Source: an uncultured Bacillota bacterium (GTDB lineage: Bacteria; Bacillota; Clostridia; Peptostreptococcales; Anaerovoracaceae). Taken from it: a DNA stretch of 11,723 nucleotides. The notes under the pieces were generated by a model. The model saw nothing but the letters and a program-made list of their open reading frames with translations, was not told the origin of the DNA and did not search any database. Shown here in pieces: positions 6,795-11,723 of the stretch (the first letter of the stretch is position 1; every line of letters begins with the position of its first letter). A program made the position numbers and the translations under genes. The stretch lies in NCBI GenBank assembly GCA_946408315.1, contig CAMJRV010000036.1, positions 1-11,723 on the forward strand, in the 5' to 3' direction.

Positions 6795-7664
6795 ATGGAA
6801 AATATGGAGAATTATCAGAAAGGAATCATAACCCGAAAAGAGCCGGGGATTCTGAAAAAAGACGGCATCTACTTTTACAATCCCTCCGATTTCGCTCAGG
6901 AGCATCTGTTCTATCCCCATTGGGGGGCCGAATACGTATGCGCCAAGCCTTACCGAGTGAACCGCAGTGAGCAGGATGTATTTGACACCTTTATTTTGTT
7001 CTACGTTGTCAAAGGCAGCCTTTTCTTTCGCTACCGGGGAAAGGAATTTACCGCCGGCGCCGGAGACATTGTCCTTCTGGACTGTAAGTACCCGAATTAT
7101 TACCGCGCCGAATCCGAGGTGCAGTTCCGCTGGATCCACTTTACAGGCAATGCCTCGCAAGCTTATTGCGACTTGCTCTATGCCAGGCGGCAGGGATATT
7201 TTCCATATCACCCCGATCTAGGCGTTCATTTTTTTAATCTGCTGCGCAGTGTTAAAACCGACAAGATCAATGAACACTACGTTTCGCTTCAGCTATATAC
7301 CATCTTGAGCAGCCTCGCCTCTCAGGCAAATACAAGCCAACTGCAGCACCCTTCCGTGCCGTCTGCGAAGAGTTATATGGACCTTCATTTTGCAGAATCC
7401 ATCACCATCGAGGATATTTCCGCAGCGGTTAACCTGAGCCAGTACCATTTTTCTCGCCTGTTCCGCGCAGAGACGGGACTTTCCGTTCATGGTTATCTTC
7501 TGGATACAAGGATGGGCCATGCAAAAAAGCTGCTTTCGGAAACCAATCTGTCGATAGAGGAGGTCGCGCAGCAATGCGGCTTCTCTTCCACATCCCATTT
7601 TATCCGCGCCTTTAAACAAGAAATGAATATTACTCCCGCCCGCTTTCGAGGCTTGTTCCGATAA
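6795..7664 (+). CDS. AraC-family transcriptional regulator
   Basis: Protein of 289 residues, a normal AraC-family length. Residues about 20-140 form the cupin-like ligand-binding domain (for example GDIVLLDCKYP at 90-100 and RWIHFTG at 112-118). Residues about 190-287 form the double helix-turn-helix DNA-binding domain: helix-turn-helix 1 around 205-227 (IEDISAAVNLSQYHFSRLF) and helix-turn-helix 2 around 254-276 (IEEVAQQCGFSSTSHFIRAF), ending with the family motif TPARFR (280-285). It is a cytosolic ligand-responsive activator, probably sensing a sugar or polyol. It is divergent from the chemoreceptor gene, and the shared control elements upstream of the chemoreceptor and the inositol operon suggest it activates both. 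AAAGGA precedes the ATG by eight bases; a second ATG three codons later cannot be excluded. Ligand and targets are inferred from context. Confidence 0.92.
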   Translation: MENMENYQKGIITRKEPGILKKDGIYFYNPSDFAQEHLFYPHWGAEYVCAKPYRVNRSEQDVFDTFILFYVVKGSLFFRYRGKEFTAGAGDIVLLDCKYPNYYRAESEVQFRWIHFTGNASQAYCDLLYARRQGYFPYHPDLGVHFFNLLRSVKTDKINEHYVSLQLYTILSSLASQANTSQLQHPSVPSAKSYMDLHFAESITIEDISAAVNLSQYHFSRLFRAETGLSVHGYLLDTRMGHAKKLLSETNLSIEEVAQQCGFSSTSHFIRAFKQEMNITPARFRGLFR

Positions 7665-7695
7665 GTAAGCGGATTTCGATTCACCTGCGGAACAA
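7653..7695. repeat. Inverted repeat spanning the convergent gene ends
   Basis: TTGTTCCG (7653-7660) and CGGAACAA (7688-7695) are perfect 8-bp inverted repeats with a 27-base loop. They cover the last codons of both the AraC-family gene and the convergent transporter gene. There is no T-run on either side. It might act as a weak bidirectional terminator or be coincidental. Confidence 0.3.
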
Positions 7696-8772
7696 CCATC
7701 TCCGAATGTCTTTCAGAATCACTGCGGCAAAGAATATGTAGCAGACATAGCCGGTGGTGGAAAGGACGTAACCGACCAGAGTCTTGAAAGGGATTACGGC
7801 GGCGACGGCAATACCTATCACGACCAGAACCACCGTCGCAATCCGGAATTGGTTCGACTTCTCATCGTGGCTGATTCGGCTCACTACGGTCCACATCTGA
7901 GGCGCAGAAGTATTATATACTTCCAGGATGATGATGATCGTGAAAAAGACGCCGGCAGCCGGGGTAATTCTATTGGCAATCACCAGGTTCGGAACGTCGG
8001 CCGCGGCCACTTCCGGCAAGATGGAAAACAGAGTCAGGGTAGATAGGATAATCATTCCGGTGATAAAGAGGCTGCCCGCAACTGCTCCGATTCTCATATC
8101 GCGGCGAGGTCTGCGCGCCGCCAGTTCAGAAAGAAATACGGCAAACCACAGCGCCGTACCTCCGATATATGCAACCCCTCCCAAAATGGGATTGTCACTC
8201 CCTCCTCTCGTAACCTCTGCGAGACCTCTTTCAATCAGCTTTACTCCATCGGGAATATGCTGCCAGTTTCCAGCCAGGGTATATATCGTAACGATAAGAA
8301 TCAGCACAATATTCACGATGCCGGAATATCCCATGATCTTTGCCAGGGTTTCAAATCCAAAGAGAACCGTACATATGACCAGGATGCCGAGCACGGCAGA
8401 TCCGGTGATTTTTGAGACGCCAAAGGTTGTATTGGCGACGGTCGCCGCGGCGGCAGCCATGTAAAAGAAACTGCCGTAGCAATATACTGCAATGAAGAGA
8501 TCAAAAAAAAGGCCCACGTATCTGCCGCCGTAATAATAGTAAATATTCTTTACCGTTCCGAGGCGATTTTCATATCCTGCTCTCGTATAGCTTACAGACG
8601 TCCAGATCAGAATAAACGCCACAGCAGCAACCGCTATGATCGACTGGCTGCCGTAGGTCACGAAGAACTGCAGAATTTCCTGTCCCGAGGCAAAGCCCGC
8701 GCCGATAAAGAAAGCGACCATCCCGGCCCCTATCAATATCACATTCCAAAGATGCACCGTGCCTTTTGCCAT
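7681..8772 (-). CDS. YkvI-family membrane transporter
   Basis: Highly hydrophobic 363-residue protein with about ten predicted membrane helices and no signal peptide. Near the N-terminus it has the unwound-helix signature GAGFASGQE (24-32), typical of YkvI-type proteins, a branch of the LeuT-fold amino acid/polyamine/cation superfamily. The C-terminus ends in a basic tail (RRWLFRR). A role in uptake of an amino acid or related small solute across the cytoplasmic membrane is expected from the fold; no substrate is established for this branch. The start ATG follows GGGAGG by seven bases. The gene is divergent from the ProC-like reductase and convergent with the AraC-family gene, so it is probably its own transcription unit. 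The divergent reductase may use the transported compound, but that is a guess. Confidence 0.85.
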   Translation of the reverse strand: MAKGTVHLWNVILIGAGMVAFFIGAGFASGQEILQFFVTYGSQSIIAVAAVAFILIWTSVSYTRAGYENRLGTVKNIYYYYGGRYVGLFFDLFIAVYCYGSFFYMAAAAATVANTTFGVSKITGSAVLGILVICTVLFGFETLAKIMGYSGIVNIVLILIVTIYTLAGNWQHIPDGVKLIERGLAEVTRGGSDNPILGGVAYIGGTALWFAVFLSELAARRPRRDMRIGAVAGSLFITGMIILSTLTLFSILPEVAAADVPNLVIANRITPAAGVFFTIIIILEVYNTSAPQMWTVVSRISHDEKSNQFRIATVVLVVIGIAVAAVIPFKTLVGYVLSTTGYVCYIFFAAVILKDIRRWLFRR

Positions 8773-8989
8773 GATTGATCCTCCCGTTTAAAATAAATCC
8801 CAAGATTTCTTTTACCAGCCCTCTTTCATGTATATACGGTTATATCCGGATGTATGCGATTTACAGCCAACGGGAGATCATTTCAACCGGCAATCCTTTA
8901 TCAGGCCTTGCGCCTTTGGTCAATAAATGTTTTAATTAAAACGAACAGGTCACAGAAATTGAAATCTTTTTTCAAAGGCGGGGGTAAAT
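8773..8989. other. Divergent intergenic region between transporter and ProC-like gene
   Basis: These 217 bases contain both promoters, but no convincing small gene or riboswitch. An imperfect palindrome centred on ATCCGGAT lies at 8841-8854 (six of seven pairs match). The hexamer ATGTAT occurs twice, 22 bases apart (8828-8833 and 8850-8855). Either could be a regulator site. The half next to the ProC-like gene is AT-rich and contains TTTTAATTAAAA (8930-8941). Confidence 0.5.
8908..8936 (+). promoter_or_regulatory. Possible promoter of the ProC-like gene
   Basis: TTGCGC (8908-8913) and TTTAAT (8931-8936) are separated by 17 bases. The -10 matches five of six consensus positions, the -35 only three. 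The leader would be about 45 bases. Confidence 0.35.
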
Positions 8990-9748
8990 ATGAAAATAGG
9001 TATTCTAGGAGTTGGAGTAATCGGTACCGCTATCGTACACGGGTTTTGCATGGATCATGACACGAGTCATGAAATTTATCTGTCATACCGGAGCAAAGCA
9101 AACAGCGACTTATTATCCAAAAAATATTTAAACGCAAAAAGGATGGAAACGAACCAGGAAGTGATAGACCATTCCCAATGTGTTATATTAGCACTGCATC
9201 CCTCAGTCGGCGAGGAAACGGTAAAGTCTCTGGATTTTACAAAAACGAAAAGAATCATAAATTTAATGGCGGATACGAAATTGGATGATTTAAAGGGATG
9301 GATCGGAAAGGATATCCCAATTGTTCAAGTCATTCCCATGCCCTGTATCGCAAATCGAACAGGTCCAATCATAATATACCCGAAAGATCGTACTGTAGCG
9401 GAGCTGTTCCGTGATCTGGGGGAAGTAATACAGGTTGAAGAAAACCAGCAAATGCGGGCGCTGCAAGCGATAACGGCTTTGGCGGCAACCTATTACACCA
9501 TGTTATACAAAGTTGCGAACTGGGGAGAAAAATATAATTTGACAAAAGAAATAACTTCAGGTTATACAGCAAGCCTGTTTGCTGCGATATCCGGCCTGGC
9601 AAAAGAGCAGAATATAAAAAAGCTGGTTGATGAAATGACAGAAGGCGGGCTGAATGTAATGGCACTGGAACATATTCAGAATAAAAATGGCGTCGACCTG
9701 TGGATAGAGGCGCTTGAAAAAGTGATGAAAAGAACTGCCGGTGAATAA
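8990..9748 (+). CDS. Diverged pyrroline-5-carboxylate reductase-like NAD(P)-dependent oxidoreductase
   Basis: Protein of 252 residues, slightly shorter than typical ProC (about 260-280). The N-terminal Rossmann site is GVGVIG (7-12), and VILALHP (65-71) matches the VILAVKP strand of P5C reductases. The C-terminal all-helical domain ends with TEGGLN (217-222) where true enzymes have S/T-P-G-G-x-T, and residues 115-118 are IPMP instead of the usual MPNTP-type run. The fold and cofactor use are therefore well supported, but the substrate may not be pyrroline-5-carboxylate. A G-rich GGCGGGGG site precedes the ATG by five bases. The gene is visibly more AT-rich (three sampled 60-base lines average about 41% G+C) than its neighbours, with many AAA, ATA and TTA codons, which hints at separate ancestry. 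It is divergent from a YkvI-type transporter. Confidence 0.8.
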   Translation: MKIGILGVGVIGTAIVHGFCMDHDTSHEIYLSYRSKANSDLLSKKYLNAKRMETNQEVIDHSQCVILALHPSVGEETVKSLDFTKTKRIINLMADTKLDDLKGWIGKDIPIVQVIPMPCIANRTGPIIIYPKDRTVAELFRDLGEVIQVEENQQMRALQAITALAATYYTMLYKVANWGEKYNLTKEITSGYTASLFAAISGLAKEQNIKKLVDEMTEGGLNVMALEHIQNKNGVDLWIEALEKVMKRTAGE

Positions 9749-9762
9749 ATTTCACCGGCAGT
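9734..9762. terminator. Bidirectional terminator-like stem-loop overlapping the stop codon
   Basis: A perfect 12-bp inverted repeat, ACTGCCGGTGAA (9734-9745) and its complement (9751-9762), encloses a five-base loop that contains most of the TAA stop codon. On the minus strand the stem is followed by TCTTTTC, so it could end the convergent operon from the right. On the plus strand there is no T-run, so termination of the ProC-like transcript would be weak. Confidence 0.6.
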
Positions 9763-9776
9763 ATCTCGTCAAAAAG

Positions 9777-9804
9777 GTGGTTCGATTCCCGTTAATTACC
9801 GCCA
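9777..9804 (+). other. tRNA T-arm-like fragment (possible remnant or chance match)
   Basis: GGTTCGATTCCCG (9779-9791) matches the universal tRNA T-loop consensus, and GCCA follows at 9801-9804. The T-stem does not pair properly and no anticodon or D-arm lies upstream, where the ProC-like gene ends. It could be a tRNA 3'-end remnant left by an integrating element, or coincidence. Confidence 0.15.
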
Positions 9805-9811
9805 TTACTCC

Positions 9812-10003
9812 CTATTTATCTTCCAGTGACCTCTCAACATTGGCCATTCTGCCATTTGCCAGCTCTTCCGAAACATATGCCTGACCGCAGACGGGACATC
9901 TTGGTATCTCAACATAAAACTCATGCTTTAAATATCGGAATGTAGTCTTGATCGGTTCTAAAGGCACATCGCATTTCAAACAATATAATTCATCCTCGCT
10001 CAT
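9812..10003 (-). CDS. Small two-CxxC (zinc ribbon/redox) protein, DVU_1557-like
   Basis: Protein of 63 residues with two metal-binding knuckles, Cys8-x2-Cys11 and Cys36-x2-Cys39-Gly, separated by a short beta-rich stretch. A conserved-looking tail follows: CGQAYVSEELANGRM (39-53) and LEDK at the end. The four cysteines suggest a bound zinc or a rubredoxin-like iron. From memory it resembles the family named after Desulfovibrio DVU_1557, a small redox protein encoded beside flavin/dicluster proteins and selenium-linked molybdenum hydroxylases. The ATG overlaps the stop codon of the upstream gene as ATGA, so translation is coupled. An in-frame start at 10087 would only add residues inside the upstream gene and has no good binding site. 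Precise function is unknown; an electron-transfer or maturation role is inferred from its partner. Confidence 0.8.
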   Translation of the reverse strand: MSEDELYCLKCDVPLEPIKTTFRYLKHEFYVEIPRCPVCGQAYVSEELANGRMANVERSLEDK

Positions 10004-11723
10004 GGCAGCTTCTCCTCTATGATCATACGGTGGTAATATACCTTTTTTAACCGATAGGCCGATTCGCTTTTTTCGTAAGACACCCAATAGGTTGTGGCTC
10101 CCTGGGGCAAATGACCTGTAAACTCACCCGTACCCTTATTCTGCAGTACGTTTCCCGTCGCCTCGCAATGCCGAATCACGGCCTGAACATCTTCCTCCAG
10201 GATGAGATGTTCATTCATATATTTCTTTAATTCCGGCGATATCTCCAATGCAAAACCCTCCGGCATATCTTCACTGCCTCCTCTCCCCGGCCCAGCCTCG
10301 CCGCCGGTTAACTGACTGACCAAAGAAATCCTGTTTCTCCTTCTTTGGGACAAATCCGGCGCAGCGCGCCGGGGAAGGCCGATCTGAAAGATGACGTCCA
10401 GAATATGGCTGCATTCCTTGCCTTCCGATGCAAAGGTATCCCTGCAGTTTGAGCAGTAAGTCACATAAGGATTGGGGGTTTCCCCTATTCTGTTGAGCGC
10501 AATATCTTTGACCTGTTTCAGATTTGCTCCATGGATCTGCCCGCCATAGCCGCAGCAGCGCACATGTTTTCCCTGCCAGGGCAGCTCTTCGATCTGAAAG
10601 CCGGCCTGACAGAGCAGTTTGCGCACGCTCTCCTGCATTGCGGGGTAAGAACGGCTGGCGCAAGGGTCAAATACAGCTGCTACTTTTCTCGTCCCCTGAT
10701 CCGGGCGAAGGGGCGGGAGATGCCGGGCCAGAAGCTCGTACAGAGAGATGAACTTTGCTTGGGGCATGCAGCGGGAAAATGTTTTCATACATGTGGGACA
10801 GGCCAAAATAAGGACCGGCTCCCCTTGGGCTTTCCATTTTTCAAGAATGCTGTTTTGGACGCCCTGCCTCAGCTCCTCGTCACCTGCCCAATCGGCAGGC
10901 ACGCCGCAGCACCCCAGCAGCAAAGCCGTTTGACTCTCTATTTTTTTCAGAGCTTCATAGGCTTTTAAGACATAATTTTCTTCCGACGCTCCCAACTGGC
11001 ATCCCGGGAAAAAGATATACTGCGCTTTTTCGCCGTTTTCAGGAGAAATAAATGCGCAGGCCGGTTCGGAATTGGCAAAATCCATATCACGCAGCCAGAA
11101 TTCATGATATGCCTCCGGCATGGCCCCGTCTCGATGCAGGAAGTATCTGGCCTGTCGCAGACAATCTTCCATATCCACATGTTCCGGACATATGGCCTGG
11201 CATAATCCGCATTGACTGCAGGAGTTGATCAGTCTGCTTGCGACCCGTTTTGAAAACTTCTCCATAGGGCGCATGGTAACCTGAACGTCGTGAACGATTC
11301 GCTTCGGATTGGTTTTAAACTTCAGCATCAAATCGCAGTGATCCACACACAGATTACAATCGCACTTTAGGCAGCGTTTGGCCTCGCTGACGGCTTGATC
11401 GCCAACGGCTTGATCACCGCCGTTTTCCTGCTGAGAATGACGGGAAAAAGCCTCAGCGCCTATGGGCAGTGAGTAGTATTTCTTTTCAATCGGCCTTTCC
11501 TGGTATGTTTCAGGAATTCCGTCCATCCGGCCAACCTTCAGATACTTTTCGATAGAATGGGATACCCGGACTCCATGTTCGATCGCTTCGATGGGCGGAG
11601 CGCCAATCACGCTTCCGCCCAGAAAAACTCCCTGTTTTCTCGTTCCCAGGGAATTGAGATCCATTTCATCCCGAAGCCCGAAGGCTTTTCCGCCAGCCCC
11701 GGTTGCCACATAGACGGCGTCGG
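10000..11723 (-). CDS. Flavin/iron-sulfur/CCG-domain oxidoreductase (dicluster-binding protein), C-terminal 573 residues
   Basis: The gene enters from the right edge, so its N-terminal FAD/NAD domain is incomplete. The visible part starts inside it (VYVATGAGG, GVFLGGSVIG, then an AIEHG helix), as in GltD-type flavoproteins. Numbering from the GTG codon at 11709, the first cysteine motif is C113-x2-C-x-C-x2-C-x3-C125. A ferredoxin-type cluster follows at C164-x2-C-x2-C-x3-C174-P. Two CCG domains, as in heterodisulfide reductase HdrB, lie at about 230-311 (PGCQLG, GCCGVP, CPTC) and 344-426 (DPCASR, RCCGYGG, CSNC). A final domain of about 80 residues includes TYWVSYE (540-546). It is probably a cytosolic electron-transfer enzyme linking NAD(P)H/flavin to thiol-bound Fe-S clusters. 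This layout recalls dicluster-binding proteins encoded near selenium-dependent molybdenum hydroxylases (recollection). It is coupled to the downstream 63-residue gene. Confidence 0.85.
   Translation of the reverse strand, partial: DAVYVATGAGGKAFGLRDEMDLNSLGTRKQGVFLGGSVIGAPPIEAIEHGVRVSHSIEKYLKVGRMDGIPETYQERPIEKKYYSLPIGAEAFSRHSQQENGGDQAVGDQAVSEAKRCLKCDCNLCVDHCDLMLKFKTNPKRIVHDVQVTMRPMEKFSKRVASRLINSCSQCGLCQAICPEHVDMEDCLRQARYFLHRDGAMPEAYHEFWLRDMDFANSEPACAFISPENGEKAQYIFFPGCQLGASEENYVLKAYEALKKIESQTALLLGCCGVPADWAGDEELRQGVQNSILEKWKAQGEPVLILACPTCMKTFSRCMPQAKFISLYELLARHLPPLRPDQGTRKVAAVFDPCASRSYPAMQESVRKLLCQAGFQIEELPWQGKHVRCCGYGGQIHGANLKQVKDIALNRIGETPNPYVTYCSNCRDTFASEGKECSHILDVIFQIGLPRRAAPDLSQRRRNRISLVSQLTGGEAGPGRGGSEDMPEGFALEISPELKKYMNEHLILEEDVQAVIRHCEATGNVLQNKGTGEFTGHLPQGATTYWVSYEKSESAYRLKKVYYHRMIIEEKLP
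10011..10018 (-). promoter_or_regulatory. Ribosome binding site deciding the start of the 63-residue protein
   Basis: The minus strand reads AGAGGAGA, seven bases before the ATG at 10003. It lies within the last codons of the upstream gene and supports the short start and coupled translation. Confidence 0.75.
11390..11419 (-). repeat. 15-bp in-frame tandem duplication in the flavin/Fe-S gene
   Basis: Two adjacent 15-base units, each beginning ACGGCTTGATC on the plus strand, match at 13 of 15 positions. They encode GDQAV twice in the linker just before the first cysteine motif. The duplication keeps the frame and looks recent and neutral. Confidence 0.8.

Noticed and set aside
6726..7211. 161-codon minus-strand open frame opposite the AraC-family gene
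   Set aside because: It is antisense to the conserved cupin domain and has no recognisable features.
8956..8974. Short AT-rich inverted repeat (TTGAAA / TTTCAA) just before the ProC-like ribosome binding site, considered as a riboswitch-like element
   Set aside because: The stem is only five to six weak pairs, with no larger conserved structure around it.
9812..10087. 91-residue version of the small CxxC protein
   Set aside because: The extra 28 residues come from inside the upstream gene. The ATG at 10003 has an AGAGGAGA site and an ATGA coupling overlap.
1..11723. CRISPR arrays, insertion sequences and toxin-antitoxin or phage-defence genes
   Set aside because: No regularly spaced repeats, transposase motifs, terminal inverted repeats or defence-type proteins were seen on either strand.

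Overview
The window looks like a stretch of chromosome from an anaerobic, motile Gram-positive bacterium of the class Clostridia. This is inferred from strong AGGAG-type ribosome binding sites, roughly 50-57% G+C in most genes, a YkvI-type transporter, a myo-inositol-type catabolic operon, a very large chemoreceptor, and a flavin/iron-sulfur protein of the kind found beside selenium/molybdenum hydroxylases in strict anaerobes. The species cannot be named from the sequence.

Region 1 (1-3503, minus strand) is the promoter-proximal part of a sugar/polyol catabolic operon. In transcription order it holds a Gfo/Idh/MocA oxidoreductase, an IolE-type inosose dehydratase, a second Gfo/Idh/MocA enzyme of IolG type, and the first 69 codons of a zinc-dependent dehydrogenase resembling threonine/polyol dehydrogenases. 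The likely core chemistry is oxidation of an inositol to an inosose, followed by dehydration. The operon continues past the left edge, so later steps are not visible.

Region 2 (3503-7664) holds a 1014-residue methyl-accepting chemotaxis protein (minus strand, with its own terminator) and, divergently, an AraC-family regulator. The most interesting result is that the chemoreceptor and the inositol operon have near-identical upstream regions. A 63-bp block, about 76% identical without gaps, places the same upstream element at the same distance from a 17-bp-spaced sigma-A-type promoter. In the chemoreceptor copy the element forms a 21-bp direct repeat whose second unit overlaps the -35, as expected for an AraC-type activator. 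The inferred picture is one regulon in which the adjacent AraC protein co-activates substrate sensing (chemotaxis) and substrate breakdown.

Region 3 (7681-9762) is a divergent pair: a YkvI-family membrane transporter (minus) and an AT-richer, diverged pyrroline-5-carboxylate-reductase-like protein (plus) that lacks several hallmark residues of true ProC.

Region 4 (9812-11723, minus strand) is the end of another operon. It encodes a large flavin/iron-sulfur/CCG-domain protein (N-terminus off the right edge), translationally coupled by an ATGA overlap to a 63-residue two-CxxC protein. By recalled family knowledge this pair belongs to the accessory neighbourhood of selenium-dependent molybdenum hydroxylases, but no hydroxylase is inside the window. 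No rRNA, complete tRNA, CRISPR array or insertion sequence was seen.
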